64,000 bases of DNA, taken from Paragordius varius. Lineage: Eukaryota > Nematomorpha. A program made the translations under genes and the position numbers. The stretch spans positions 1,426,001 through 1,490,000 of the forward strand of contig OZ176053.1 of assembly GCA_964247055.1 (NCBI GenBank). Direction: 5' to 3'. Position 1 is the first letter of the stretch. Every line of letters begins with the position of its first letter. Positions 12,056 through 24,400 of this stretch are shown piece by piece. The notes beneath the pieces were generated by a model that did no database searches, was not told where the DNA came from, and saw nothing but the letters and a program-made list of their open reading frames with translations.

Positions 12056-13450
12056 TCTGGTAGAGTCATACATTTCTAACGGTTTTTTGGTTAAAACACA
12101 TGAAAAAAAATATTTATTCAATCAAAAATAAGCTTCTAAGCATTTCGCCCATTTCTCAAGTAATATATGAATGCCGCCAGAAAAACTGATTGACTTTTGC
12201 GGCAAACCATTCGTCAAGCCATTTTTGACCTCATCGATGCTATTGAAGTGCAGCTTTGCAATGGTGTATCCCATTGATTATAAATTGTAATCAAATGGCG
12301 CCGGGTCAGAAAAGTTCAGCAGATGCGAAAGAACATCCAATCAAAGCGATTATATGATGTCTTTCACTGGTTTTGCTGTTTGAGATGGAGCATCGCCATG
12401 TAGGAAAATCACTATACCATGTTTTTTGGCCTATTCTGGTCGTTTTCTATTAATTCGTGGTTTGAATTAATTATTTGTTAGCGATAGCGTTGCGCATTAA
12501 CGGTTTCACCGGGTTTCAAAAGTTCATAATGTACAATATCGATCTGGTCCACCAAACACAAAGCATGGTCTTCTTGTCAAAATGATTTGGCATTAGTGTT
12601 TTAGGACCGGCTAGGTAAGGTAAGCCACGATTTTTCGCTTTTTACATTTATTATCCGTATCAATTCGATGCAAATATGATTGTTTTAAGTTTTTTTTATT
12701 GGTCTTACCCATTGCTTGTAAACATCTTGGTTTTGTGTGATACATGTTATGCTTCTGCTAATTGTGTAAAAGTTTAAGTTGGGTCTTCATCCAATAACTC
12801 TTGCACCTGATCATCTTCGCAGTTCTGTAGTCTATCAGAGCGCCTACTCTCTTTTTCATTATAATCACACAACTTTTAAATTTTTGAATACATATTTTAC
12901 AGTTCAAATCAGGGGTGGCCAACTCTCGACTCCGAGACTTTCTGTGCGGCCCGCAAAAAATTTGGAATCCATAATTTGCAAAAGCATGTCCGCAAAATCT
13001 TGTTAAAATTGATATTCCCTAGATAATATTTTCAAAAAAGTCTATCCAAATAGCAAGAACTATAAAAATTCTTGAATTCCGTTTTCTTTTTTAAGTCTTA
13101 TGTTTGAATTCTAATAAATTCTTTGTGAATACCCATATATTCGAATGTGGCCCGTCATAATTTTTGAGCTAAAAATGCGGTCCGCAATTTGTGTTGGACA
13201 CCGGTTTAATTCGATGGGGCAAGGTTATCATATGTTTTTGCCCGCAAATGATAACTATTAACAGCATTTTTCTGGGCAATGCGTGCCACAAATGTTGGTT
13301 TTTAAGGGACAGATCTCGACATGTTAAACGATAAAAAGTTGACGCTAGAGTTTTTGGCAAACTCTTAACTTGTGCGTGTTTTTAGTTTATTGTCAGATAA
13401 AAATCATCAATTTAATAGTCTGTTTCGGTAAAGACTGATCTATATTATTT
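12056..13450 (-). mobile_element. Decayed mariner transposon, copy B, split by a second element
   Basis: Minus-strand translation in broken frames gives mariner landmarks in order: an N-terminal fragment (13169-13360), QNCEDDQVQELLDEDPTKLK near 12790-12840, HGDAPSQTAKPVKD (the HDNA region) near 12350-12400, LLNFSDPAPFDYNL, and the tail FSGGIHILLEKWAKCLEAYF near 12140-12200. The 3' end near 12056 (TCTGGTAGAGTCA) resembles the end of the mariner at 15089; the 5' end near 13450 is less certain. A hAT-like insert at 12910-13205 separates the N-terminal fragment from the rest. The element is dead. Confidence 0.75.
12910..13205. mobile_element. Short hAT-like element nested in mariner B
   Basis: The left end CAGGGGTGGCCAAC and the right end GTTGGACACCGG are the familiar hAT-type inverted repeats, each followed inward by GCGGCCCGC- or GCGGTCCGC-like blocks. 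The interior is non-coding. The flanks (GTTCAAAT and GTTTAATT) match imperfectly, so the exact right boundary is uncertain by a few bases. Confidence 0.65.
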
Positions 13451-13722
13451 GGTAAATTAAGATTTTCTAGAAAACACAACAATTTGAATAATATTCAAAT
13501 TTAAGAAAATTATTATCAGGGATATTGAGGATTTAATTAGCTCATAATTGGATAAAATAACATCAATGAAAATGTTAATAATAATAATTTATTAATAAAA
13601 ACATTAATTTTATAAAATTAAATCATTAAATTTATCATCATAAAATAAATTTCTAAACATTTAAAGTTATTAAACTGAAAAGACATGAGTGGGTATAGTT
13701 TTTTGGCAATAACAGTAAAACT
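13451..13722. other. Spacer between mariner B and the six-cysteine gene
   Basis: AT-rich DNA downstream of the minus-strand six-cysteine gene. It should hold that gene's 3' end; nothing further is visible. Confidence 0.4.
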
Positions 13723-13727
13723 TTATT
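13722..13727 (-). terminator. AATAAA poly(A) signal overlapping the stop of the six-cysteine gene
   Basis: The complement of TTTATT at this site is AATAAA, and it contains the TAA stop codon (13723-13725). Confidence 0.4.
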
Positions 13728-14897
13728 TGAAGATCTCAGAGGGCTCAGACTCAACGGTCTTACAATATTTGAGACGAGGAGTTTGTCCAAAACCTTGGTA
13801 CAGCACAATCACATTTCGTATGCGTAAAGTTTCATTTTTAGCCTTATAATTTTGTATTTGTTGACACAACTTATCCGTTAACGTGTAGGGTATAAGGGGT
13901 GGACACACGACCTGAAAATCAAAGTACAGGAAAATGGCTCCGTTTTCATTGTAATTTGGTTTGCATAAACAATGGTAAGAACGATTAACGGTATCAATAC
14001 ACCATTGGCTTAAATATAGCGGTTTAAGATTATCGACAAAAGCTTGGGTCTGTGTGCGCAACCTGGCAGGTTCTAGTTCAACGCCTTCCCAATACTTTGT
14101 GACATTTTCGGATGCGGAAGTGTTCGGATTCGCTTTCTGTGTTTATTGAGAATTTATTTTACAACATTTTAGTATGTATATGTTATTGGGAGTTTTATAA
14201 AAATAAGAATTTAAAAACGATACATATTGACATCGGATTAGGACGAATTTTTTATTTACGATGTTTTCTGTGAGCGCTTTCAAAAATAACCAGTCAGCTA
14301 AAACATATGTTTTTAATTTCAAATATACAGTTTAAGTAATTTTTTGATTATTTATTAATTATCTATAAATTAATATTTCAATCAAATAATTTTTTGTTTT
14401 GTTTACATTGAACCTAAATAAATGCTTGCATTCAAAAGCCATTTGCATAATATGGTAAATGGATTTTTACCGATATATAATTATATAACCCCATCATAGT
14501 TATTATCAACGTTAACATTATAAAATATTTTTCGAAATTTTAATGCACTCATGTCCTCGATAAAAATTAAGGTAGTGGACTAGTCTTCCGTTGGATATAA
14601 TTATTAAAAAAATGGATTATCGGTGAAGATTAAAAATAATATATTATTTATTTTATTGCTTTAAACAATAAAATTAAAATATCCAAAATAACTTATTTTA
14701 ACCAAGGAAGACCAAATTACAGATCAGCATTATTTCATTAGATAGTTTACATAAAAACATTATCCAATTCATAAATTATTATATTGATAAAATCTTACCG
14801 TAATATTTTTTTCCGAATTTATTCTAAGGCTCATTACAATCATCACAATAAACGTAATATGGATGACGGATATAATATTAGGGAGTAAAATCCCCAT
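13723..14897 (-). CDS. Small secreted six-cysteine protein, unknown family
   Basis: Two exons join in phase zero: 14799-14897 and 13723-14136, giving 170 residues. Exon 1 encodes a signal peptide (MGILLPNIISVIHITFIVMI and on). The mature part contains NVT, NRS and NET sequons and six cysteines: WCIDTVNRSYHCLCKPNY, VVCPPL, LCQQI and KYCKT. An even number of cysteines after a signal peptide fits a disulfide-bonded extracellular domain, but the spacing matches no family I know. The start is supported by a strong acceptor (TTTTTTACTTTTTAG) 16 nt before the ATG. AATAAA overlaps the stop. The intron (14137-14798) is AT-rich. Confidence 0.65.
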
Positions 14898-14928
14898 TTT
14901 GATAAAATAAAACCTAAAAAGTAAAAAA
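14898..14928 (-). other. Candidate trans-splice acceptor upstream of the six-cysteine gene
   Basis: On the minus strand TTTTTTACTTTTTAG ends at 14914-14915, then 16 nt lead to the ATG. It could also be the acceptor of an ordinary upstream non-coding exon. Confidence 0.45.
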
Positions 14929-15088
14929 CGTAAAAAAATTAAATATTTGGCTGTTCTTTTAGAACACCTACCTACTCATGTTAAAAGGTTGTGAAAATTA
15001 GACTAATAAAAAATATCAAATTATAACCTAATTAAAATTGATCACACAATTAAAAGCTCGATTGATTTATTTTATAAAAATAAATATA
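14929..15088. other. Spacer upstream of the six-cysteine gene
   Basis: Short AT-rich stretch up to the mariner copy C. No feature seen. Confidence 0.4.
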
Positions 15089-16238
15089 CCAGGTGTAGTC
15101 ATTTATTACCCTTTTAATTAAGTGAAAACGTCACTAAAAGGTACGCAGACGATTAATTTGATACAGACCCCATGTTGTTAATCTGACATTAATTGATAAA
15201 CATACACACAAGTTGAGTCGTCAAAAATTAGCGTATTATATTTCTACGTATGGTTTTGTGCTTGAAAAGGAATTGCGGCACGCATTGCCACTAAAATAAA
15301 ATGACTCTTTAAAGTTATCGTTTATTGCCAGAAATACTGAACATATCAATTAATTGTGAAACATGGTTTTGATGCCAAAAGTTGTGATTTCATATGAAAG
15401 AGTGTGGGCGCTGTGGTAGACTACACAGCTGAAAAACAGCGCAACTCAAAACATAAACAATTGGCATTAGCATTACAGGTATCACAAAAAACAATCAATA
15501 GCTATCATAGAGCAATGAAATAGACCAATAAACTCGGTAAATGCGTCTTATACAATTTGAGTGAACGTCAAATCGAAAATCGCAAAGTGACTTGTGAAAT
15601 CTTATTTTTGCATCGAATTGGGACGGGTGAGGAGAAATGCCTCTGTTTTTGTAAATTTGAAGCCTGAAATTCGTGGCTTTCACCTTGCCAATCCTGTCCA
15701 TTATAACCATATACGAAATCAGGGAAGTAAACCGTGCTTTGGGTCTGGTGGGACCAAAGTTTGCATTCTGAACTTTGAAAATCGGTAAAACTATTAAGAG
15801 TCAACACTATTGCCAACCAATGATCAATTTATACCAATTGATCGAAGAACATCAGAAATGGGCCAGAATACAAGGTAAAGTATTTTGCCACATAGCTCCA
15901 TCTCACACATCAAAACCAATGAAAGATACTATGGCTTTGATGGGAAATCTTTTACTTCCGCCGAACTCTCCTGACCCACCATCTGATTAATATATCTCCG
16001 CATCAATGAGGTTCAACTTCGCAGAGCAGCGCTTTAATATTTTATAAGACGTTGGAAAATGGCTTGAAGCATGGTTTTCTGAAATGACAATCAGTTTTTC
16101 TGGCACGGGATTCATATATCTGAAAGGTGGGGGACTTATGTAGCTGCCGATGTAAAAATTTCAATAAAAAAATAATTTTCTTTCAAAATTATTATGTTTC
16201 TTACCGAAAAACCGGTAAAAACTTATAAATACACCTGG
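15089..16238 (+). mobile_element. Mariner transposon, copy C, both ends present
   Basis: The left end is CCAGGTGTAGTCATTTATTA and the right end, on the other strand, starts CCAGGTGTATTTATAAG; each is flanked by TA, the mariner target. Plus-strand translation in broken frames shows a WWDQ motif near 15750, ANQWSI-like and IEEHQKWARIQGKVF near 15840-15880, HIAPSHTSKPMKD near 15890-15930, LPPNSPDPPSD near 15955-15985 and a tail FSGTGFIYLKG-like near 16095-16125. The usual HDNA catalytic Asp region is altered and there are many stops, so it is inactive. It shares its 5' sequence (TACGCAGACGAT) with copy A. It lies between the six-cysteine gene and the small peptide gene. Confidence 0.85.
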
Positions 16239-16499
16239 TAAATCAGTATATTTATATAAATTAAAACCTGCATTTTTATTACTTTTTACTGGATATTGCT
16301 AAATAATTATTTTATCAAAACATGTCAGTTTTTACCAGGTGGGCCATTTTTTTAAAGAATCCCTCCAATCAAATATCACAAAATAGATATATAAAGCATT
16401 AAATTTATTTGAAATCATTTAATATTATAAGATGCATCTCAACAAACTCTAAACATTATTGGGGAAAACATTTAAAAAATAAAGCCTCTGCATCGAATT
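16239..16499. other. Spacer and likely 3' end of the small peptide gene
   Basis: Contains the complement of AATAAA at 16404-16409, about 90 bp after the stop of the minus-strand peptide gene. No other feature is seen. Confidence 0.4.
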
Positions 16500-16658
16500 T
16501 CATTCGATTTGCTGTTGGACCATTCCGCCAGGTACAAATTTTCCTTCAGACCTTTGTTGACCTCTGGACTTTTTTTCAGTTTTTGCTGAGCAGACAGTCA
16601 TTATCACAAAAATCAATACAATCACTTTCATCAATTGTGACACAGCTGGGATATGCAT
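16500..16658 (-). CDS. Tiny secreted peptide precursor, unknown
   Basis: A 52-residue open frame beginning MHIPAVSQLMKVIVLIFVIM. Residues 10-25 form a strong signal core, with a plausible cleavage after TVCSA. The remaining 27 residues are basic and polar (KTEKKSRGQQRSEGKFVPGG and on) with no cysteine. A poly(A) signal lies about 90 bp downstream. It could be a neuropeptide-like or other small secreted factor; there is no dibasic cleavage site flanking an amidation Gly beyond KK, so the class is open. Coding status rests on the signal peptide alone. A longer antisense frame overlaps it and looks like its shadow. Confidence 0.4.
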   Translation of the reverse strand: MHIPAVSQLMKVIVLIFVIMTVCSAKTEKKSRGQQRSEGKFVPGGMVQQQIE

Positions 16659-17379
16659 TTTTTTGTTAAATAAATTTTTGGTTTAAAAACAAAATAGAAT
16701 TTGTTAATTCTATAACTTTACAGGGTAAGTCTTGTGTTATACTCAATATAGTGTGCGCTTTTAAAAACTATCAGAGGTTAAAACATTTTTTAATATAGTA
16801 ACTATCCACGTGGATTGTTAAAGGGTTATTACTTCTAATAAGTCGTATAAATATATGAGGTTTAGTAACCGGCATATTTTGTGCAAGGGAAATTTTGGGA
16901 AAGTGATGGAAATTAATTTTACTATAAATAATACTACATAAAAAATCCAAAGGGAAAAATAATCAAAACTTTTGTGGAATTGTTTACGATGACTTAGCCA
17001 GTAATATATAAAATCAAACAACCTCATGTATTTTTGTAATATGAAAATTTACGGAATCGATAAAGTTAGAATCAACGTTCAATACAAAATTGTTAGATTA
17101 TCTATAGCCTTTTCTCCTTATTGAATCTTGATTATTAACATAGTAAAATTTTGCAATTTTAAGCTCTATTCGTGGGTGAGATTAAAAATGAGTTAGGGAC
17201 TAAATTATAATAGCTAGATAAGGCAAAAAATCGAATCTTTAAATTATAAGAAAATAAGGGCACAATTTTGTCTTAGTTACATACAATGACTGCGGTATGC
17301 CACGGTTTAAAACTGTATTTTCTTCCACATCATCCATAAAAAACCCACTCCTACAAAATTAATGTAAACTCCCCTTTCT
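16659..17379. other. Divergent intergenic region
   Basis: This region lies between the 5' end of the minus-strand peptide gene and the plus-strand palmitoyltransferase, so both promoters should be here. It is AT-rich, with no motif I can defend. Confidence 0.45.
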
Positions 17380-17405
17380 AGCTCGGTAAAATTTTTTGAA
17401 GAAAA
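17366..17405 (+). other. Candidate trans-splice acceptor upstream of the DHHC gene
   Basis: ACTCCCCTTTCTAG is a strong pyrimidine tract ending in AG at 17380-17381, with 24 nt to the ATG at 17406. No coding exon is seen further upstream. Confidence 0.45.
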
Positions 17406-20400
17406 ATGCTTAACACTAATTGTAAGTGTTTAGTTATTGGGTGTAAAATCGATTTAAATCGACTAGATCAAAATTGGACATTTATTTAAGCGTTAGTATT
17501 TTAAAAACTAACCGCTAAAATTTTTTGCATATTAAAAATAATTTATGTAAAATAAACATATGTATTTGGAACGTTTTATCACATTTTTTGAGTCATAGAA
17601 CCATTAAAAAACCCCAAATTAACACAAAAAAGTTAATACTCTCATATAATTTTTATTAATAGATGCTGGAGGGATAAAAAATGATGTCCGAAAATATAAT
17701 GGATTTTCTTGTCCTTGGGATATTTGTCAATTTATATTGCTATTATACGTGGCTTTAAACAGTCTTTTCATGGTCATTGTTTATTTGAGTCTTCAAAATC
17801 AATCGTATTCACAAGATCTTTTGATCGTAAGTTGGCTTTTTAATAGGGGATAATTATCAAAATTATATTATCTGTTAAAGAACAAATTTTACAAAGTATA
17901 ATCATACATATAATTTTAAAGTATGAGATAAAAATATTAAACTAGATTATTTTGTTCTATTAATTACCTAAATAGATTGCAACAATATTTATTTATTGTT
18001 TACACATATAATTGCATCTTATATCCTAAATGTCCCTTCACCGTGAAGACTGCATTCTAAAACCAAACCGGTTATTGTATTTTTGACCAATTAAAAACTA
18101 TAGCGATTTTTTATTGCGCCAATTGTAGGGAAAATACATAGTTTCATATGAATATCCTTTTTGTAAAAAATATAATTGGACTTTTTAAATTACTGTAAAT
18201 TTTTATAAAATTTTGAATACATATTATATGTATATTAAAAGCTTATTTATAAATATAACTTTCAATTAATTTTCTATTTAATTTTCGTTTATCATTATCT
18301 TACTGATTTAACAACTGTTATTACAATACGTAATCAATCCGTCATTTACCATTACAATATTAATCATTTTTGTTCAGGCTCAATATGAGTGCTTGAAAAT
18401 ATCCACAAACTAAGTAGAATCCACTATTAATTACTATAAAAAACTACGACCTCAATTATAAATCAAAGTGCATCATGTATTGAGATTAACATAAAAGTAG
18501 TTTATTAGTTGCTGTTTATTTTTAAAAATCTTATTTGGGAAAATATTGTATCATAAATTTTTAATTAATTTTAGTTTTTAGTTGTCGACAGCATAACATT
18601 CATAACCATAATAGCTCTAATAACTTCCTATTCAGTCGGCCATCCCGCCTTAAGTAAAAGGCCCAAGCGTGAAATGGTACCTAAATTGGATCCTTTGCAA
18701 ACTCCATATGTTATTGATAATCAGTATTGTAATGTTTGCAATATTCACGTGTAAATAATTTCAATCATTTTATATTACAATAAAACTTTAAATTAAAAAG
18801 ACAAAGCATAAAAAGTTATTTTTTTGATAAAGCAGACTACATTTTAAAATATTGTATTTTTTAATATAGCATATCGTTTTTGGTCGTGAATTAGGGAGTA
18901 ATTGGTAACACATTCACATATTATATTTTACAGTATAATTATTTAAATATATAATAAATAGACAAAGAAAATATATGGTTTTATTTTGATTTTTATGTTT
19001 TGCGCTATATAATCTTAATTTTTACTGTAAAAATAAAAATATTATTTCAGAGAAATCGGAACTAAACATTGTAGATATTGCAACAAATGCATTCCTGAAT
19101 GGGATCACCATTGTTTCTTCCTAAACAGCTGTATTACCCACAAACAAAATTTTAGGTGTAACCCTAAGAAAATATATTTTACCCTAATAATGGAAAATCC
19201 AAATATTATGTTTTTTAAAATTGCTATCAAAGGATTTTTATTCTAGATTATATGTCTGTCTCTTAATTTCAACCATAATTTACACATTGGCACCGTTTGT
19301 GAGTGGAATGTATTTGGATCTCTTTTATTATCAACACAAATTTAAAGGAAGATTAGGTATTACATTTACTAATATTTATAGTATCTTTTTTTAAATGGAT
19401 TTTTTAAAAAAATAAAAAAAGGATAAGTAAGCGAAATTTAAATCAATTAATAGAACGGAACGACGATACAGTTTCATAAGCTAAAGTATGAGTAAGTATA
19501 CATTGCTAGGAAGTTATTAATTATTGCCATAAAGTAAAGAAAACAAAAGGAAGCATAATTGGCTTATAATAGAAAAAAAGTGAAAAAATAACTACAAGCC
19601 AATAATACGGTCCTTTGTTGTATTTACTATTTGGCAATAATTAATAACCTAGCAATGTATACTTATATACTGTTATTGATATAAGCGCATTATCCTATTT
19701 AACATAGGCGAAAACTAAAAGTTCAGTTATTATATCTGATTCAAATCATCATGTTTATATACTATTGTAAGTTAATAAATTTACTAAGAGGTAGTACCGT
19801 TGCTAAACTTTTACAACGCATCAAAACTTTACGGTAAGTCTCAAGTTGGTGAGCTTAGTTTGTCATACAATTGCATAATTATATTATTTTTTAGCTCAGT
19901 CAATGCTAAATTTATTGAAATTTTATTAAAGAAAAGATAAAGAAAATATGGATATTAGTGAAAATCAAGGATCAGTGAACAAACTTAGTTGGAGCCTTTT
20001 TAAAACCAAAAAAAAATATAAAAATTTCCATTTTCACAATTTTTAAAATCTTGATTCTCTTTTCTTTGAAGAGACTCTTGCGTTTTAAATTAACTGTAAA
20101 TTTATTGTTAATAAAACCGAAATCAAAACCTTTCAAAAAACATAACCGAATATTAAGAAATATGTATCTAATAGAAAGGTTTGCTATTGCAATATACCAT
20201 TTAATTCATATTCACCACCGACCAATTCAAACTGACCCTCGAACAATTCAAATTCACCATTGAACAATTCAACACCCTAAAAATAAATTATGTGTCTTCG
20301 GGCTAATATAATTCATCATTAATATAAAATTTACTTTACGACATAGTTTATTTTTTAGTATTATATTAATTTTAAATGTTATTTCTTTTTTTAAAAATAT

Positions 20401-20669
20401 ATAAAAATATAGGTAATTTGTTACATTAAAAAACATATAATTTATTCTAAGGATATATTGTTCAAGGGTGAATTCGAACTGTAAATGGTATATATTATAT
20501 TTATATCTTAACTTTAGATTGGAGAATACCGTGGATTATTGGATCTGAATCTACAAGCGAAATTTTATACCTCTCATTCATCAATTTAATAAACGTGGTT
20601 AATCTCGGCATTATGATTAAAACTGGTGTTAAACTAAAAACAGCCTTTTCACCTAAATTTTATCAATAA
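17406..20669 (+). CDS. DHHC-type protein S-palmitoyltransferase
   Basis: Six exons join in phase: 17406-17421, 17663-17826, 18575-18750, 19051-19155, 19247-19356 and 20518-20669, giving 240 residues. Order: an N-terminal NGFSCPWDICQFILLL segment leading into TM1, TM2 (FITIIALITSY), then the cysteine-rich domain YCNVCNIHVEIGTKHCRYC followed by NKCIPEWDHHCFFLNSCI with an intact DHHC, TM3 (LYVCLLISTIIYTLAPFVSG) and TM4 (LSFINLINVVNLGIMIKTG). DHHC enzymes acylate cysteines of membrane proteins at Golgi, endoplasmic or plasma membranes; the set-up resembles the ZDHHC1/11 group. Exon 1 is only 16 coding bases and is the least certain exon, but exon 2 has no early Met and the phase fits. The protein is short for the family, ending soon after TM4. 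Confidence 0.8.
18240..18370. repeat. Fragment of AACAGTTGTTAAAATCCGTAA family
   Basis: The segment with TTTAACAACTGTTATTACAA and AATCAATCCGTCATTTACCATTA is repeated near 47147-47205 and in part near 49495-49585. At 46986-47172 the family forms a hairpin, so this is probably one arm of a MITE. It lies in intron 2 of the DHHC gene. Confidence 0.5.
19495..19663. mobile_element. Palindromic MITE-like hairpin
   Basis: The left arm AGTATACATTGCTAGGAAGT and following TATTAATTATTGCC are matched in reverse complement at 19622-19663. Arms are about 42 bp with few mismatches. It lies in intron 5 of the DHHC gene. Confidence 0.65.
20194..20492. mobile_element. ATACCATTTA-family MITE, copy 1
   Basis: Begins ATACCATTTAATTCATATTC and ends GAACTGTAAATGGTAT, with internal CAATTCAAATTCACC modules and the conserved core CCCTAAAAATAAATTATGTG and GGGCTAATATAA. 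Other copies lie at 32630, 48632 and 61491. It ends about 25 bp upstream of the last exon of the DHHC gene. Confidence 0.7.
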
Positions 20670-21460
20670 TCTCAATATCACAAATGTATAAATGTCATAT
20701 TAATTGTCCGATTTTAATTATCATTGAACGAAAATTATTATTTTTAATTTACAACACTATATGTACTACATTTAAAGTTTTGGTATATATGTAAAACTAA
20801 AATAAATGAAATATTTATGAATTATATATATATATATATATATATATATGGATCAAAGGAATTTATTTTTGATGGAAAAAAATGGCGAATTTGTAAGATT
20901 GAGGCTTGCTCGTTGTACAAAAAAAGTAGGAAAAAATCCATCTCAAACTCTCAATAATTTTTAAAAATATATATATTGAAAAATAAATTTAGTTAACTTT
21001 ATTAGATTATAATATGGTGCAAATTTTATCAATTAGGGATTTTAAGATCGGATCTTTGTTTAACCGCATTTGAAACCCGTCGTAATTTTAGGCTGTGGAA
21101 TTTATAAAACTGTAAAATTAAAGTTTATTAAATATAATAAATTTAAAATGTTATTAATTTCAAATTTACCGTGGGTCAAAAAACACCGCGCAAAAAACTA
21201 CAATATTATTACATTGGAAAAACATTACTTGTAGTAATAGAATTTAAATAATTTAAATAATTGCACAATTTAAATAATGATTCCAATTAAAAAATTATAT
21301 TTGAGTTGTAACCCATAAACTGTATGTTGTCTCCTACACACCCCGTACAAAATTTTGATTGTTGTTCAAATTAACAATCGTTTCTATCATATATAATTAT
21401 ATCATTTAACTTAACTAATTTGATAAAACGCTCATATATAAAACGTAACAAACGTGAAAA
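20670..21460. other. Intergenic, between DHHC gene and orphan secreted gene
   Basis: AT-rich. It holds a TA microsatellite at 20823-20849 and otherwise nothing that I recognise. Confidence 0.5.
20823..20849. repeat. TA microsatellite
   Basis: Uninterrupted alternating TA of about 27 bases. Confidence 0.9.
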
Positions 21461-24400
21461 ATGCCGAAAAATATTGCATTTTTAACCACAAATTTCTTAA
21501 TGCTATATTTATGTATTTCACAATCCATGGTCCTCGTCACGGTAATTATTATGCCATTTTTAACTTCGTTTTGTCATACGGTGGCCATTTACAGGAGTTT
21601 TTTGGAACCCGAAGCCTTTCCCCTACAAATTTCACCAGTTATTTCTGACAATAAAAATTTGACAAATCAAACTTTAACGCCATCCTCACCTCCACGAAAA
21701 CAAAATTATTCAATTAATAGAAATAATACTAATTTTAACATTTCAACGTGGGGACCATCACAAAAGATAGATAATTTAATATCGTCCCCACAAAATATGC
21801 CGACTTCTGCGAGTGTCAATATAATTTTACCTTCTCAGACCCCTGGAATTTTATCCGTTACTCCGGTCATCATAACTTCTGCGCTCAACAATGCAAATTT
21901 GATGAAAGATAAAAATTCTGTTGATATTGCTAAATCAATCAGCTTTGGAGAAAATAATGGTGATGATGATAGAAGCAAGGGCTATAAAATTATAAATGAC
22001 ATACCTGAAACGGTAAATATGAGTTTAGATACTAAATTAGCCAAAGAGTATTCCCAATATAGGGCAGATATGTTAGAACTTTTGAAATCGTCCTCCGCTC
22101 AAGGTATGCAAGATATTAATATAACCGATTTGAGAATGCTACAAAATGAATATGCATCCCGAGAAGGTGACACCCAAAACGGGGAAATTATGTATGCGTA
22201 TGTGGAAAAAAGTGAGTTTTAGATTAAAATTGAGGTTTTTTTTCAACTAAAAATTTAGGCTATTGCTATTTACAATCTAGAATATGTCATTTTAATCTGG
22301 GATTTTTCTAGTAATGTTTAAAAACAACCGTGATTTTGATTTTGACAAGTCAATATTTTGCCACGGTTTTAAGATAATATTTTATTTATAAGGCATGTGC
22401 AAATTATGATTCCGGTTTCGGTTAAATGGCGAGCGATTTATGTTATAGATTCAGATTACCTGTTTTTTTGGTCAAATAGCCAATATTTTGGCTTCGTTTA
22501 TCTATCAGATATATTATATATACTTATTGTAGCAATACAATCATATATATAAAAATTTTTGATTGAATTGAAATAAAAAATTACCATTACAACCTTCTCT
22601 AACTGCAAGGTATGGTTAATAAATAAATTAGAAAGTAATTATTGTTATAGGTTACATGGTTGGTTATTGACCATGATATTAAGATGTTATTTGTATAACT
22701 ATAAAAGTAATTTATTCCCATAAATTGTAGAATATAACTTATATTATAAATTTAGATAAAACGATAAAATGCTAAACTTATAAAGCACAAGTACTTTATA
22801 CGGTTAGACTGGATTACTTTATCTTCTATTTAAATAATGTAAGTTTTTTTCTTACAGTCAATATTTCTCTTATATTTTAGTCAAAAATCCTAAAACTAAT
22901 GAGTTGATAGCTCAAGCAGTACAAAAACTGTATAAAAGCCCTAAAAGTCATAGAATGCGTGCGGAATTTGAGGAGTTAATCCCCAGAAAACAAATTCATC
23001 GACATAAAAAATTGGTAAATATTTGAAAAATACAGTAAAAATTTAAATTATACAGATACAAAATGTAAAAATATAAAGACAAATATTTTTTTCTAAAAGG
23101 CAACCATACTTTCTAAACCTTCAATTTTTTGATTATGTATCATTGTTTACATTTTCAAAGTATGAAATTGAGATATCAATCGGTAACACAATCACTTTAA
23201 TATATTACATGTGTAATTAAATAATTTATATGTGGATTCGTTAGGTTTAAAAAGTATGGTTATGTTTTAAAAAAAATATTTGTCTTTATATTTTTACATT
23301 TTTTCCGTATAATTTCAATTTTTACTGTATGTCTGATTTTTCACTTATTAATACTCAACAAAAATTATAATATATTTTTTTTACCAATTTTGGGCTATTT
23401 TAGACAGATGGAGGCATTTTTAATTCGAGCGGTGTGGACGATAAAGCGTTCGGATTTCCCAATATTTCCAATTTGTTTTCACAAAAAATTTTAGGACTCA
23501 ATGATAATATGGACAATAAAAGTTATTACAGTAATAATATTGATAATAAAATAAATGCAAATATCCAACCTAATACTGAGACGCCGGTCCGAAATTTGGT
23601 ATTTAAAAGCACAGGATCAGATATAAGTAAAAATAATTATTTATTTATCCAAGCTATATTAGCAATTAATACTTACTTTTAAAAATTAAAAATAATACAA
23701 ACTTTATAGTAAAAACGAAAAAATGGAATAGAAAATTAACTCTTTTTAGTTAACATATTTGACATGAAATAACATTAAACATGGCTATATGGGTATTTTT
23801 ATTGGTTAATGAAGAAAATATAAAAATATTGGTTGGTTAATTTTTTTAGTTAAATTTTATACACATGTACAATTTTAAGAAATATGTGATTTTGGCTAAG
23901 TAGTAACGAAATTTATTTTTCTTGTGGCAAATTTAAAAAACTTATTATATACCCATATTAGAGCTGTTTTTTATATTAGAAAATTCGAATATAAATCAAT
24001 TTACGGCACCCAAAATGAATAATCAAGTCGTTCCCAATATTCAATTTATCAAAATCTTGGCTATTGTTCCAAAACGTAATTCCAAATTACTATCCATGAT
24101 AAATGGAAGTGGAGACGGTTCTGATATAATTGATCAATCCTCAATCAATAAAATTTTGAGTCAAATCGAAGGTTTAACGCCTAAAATACCAAGTAATACT
24201 TTTTGCAGCTATATACAATTCACCTTTTAAATTAACGTTTGAAGACTTCAAAGTAACCCTTAAACACTTCAAATCCCTCTTAAACATTTAAATTTTATCG
24301 TAAAATTTGAAAGAACCCTAAAAATCAATTGTGTCCTTTTCAACAATATAACTTTGTTCCTGATACTTAATAATGATATAATATCTATTTTTTGAGTACA

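Noticed and set aside
16409-16669. 86-codon plus-strand frame
   Set aside because: It is the antisense of the small signal-peptide gene and has no features of its own.
21542-21594. Possible 53-nt intron (GTAATTATT...TTTACAG) in exon 1 of the orphan gene
   Set aside because: Removing it shifts the frame into an early stop, while the unspliced frame stays open and joins the next exon in phase.
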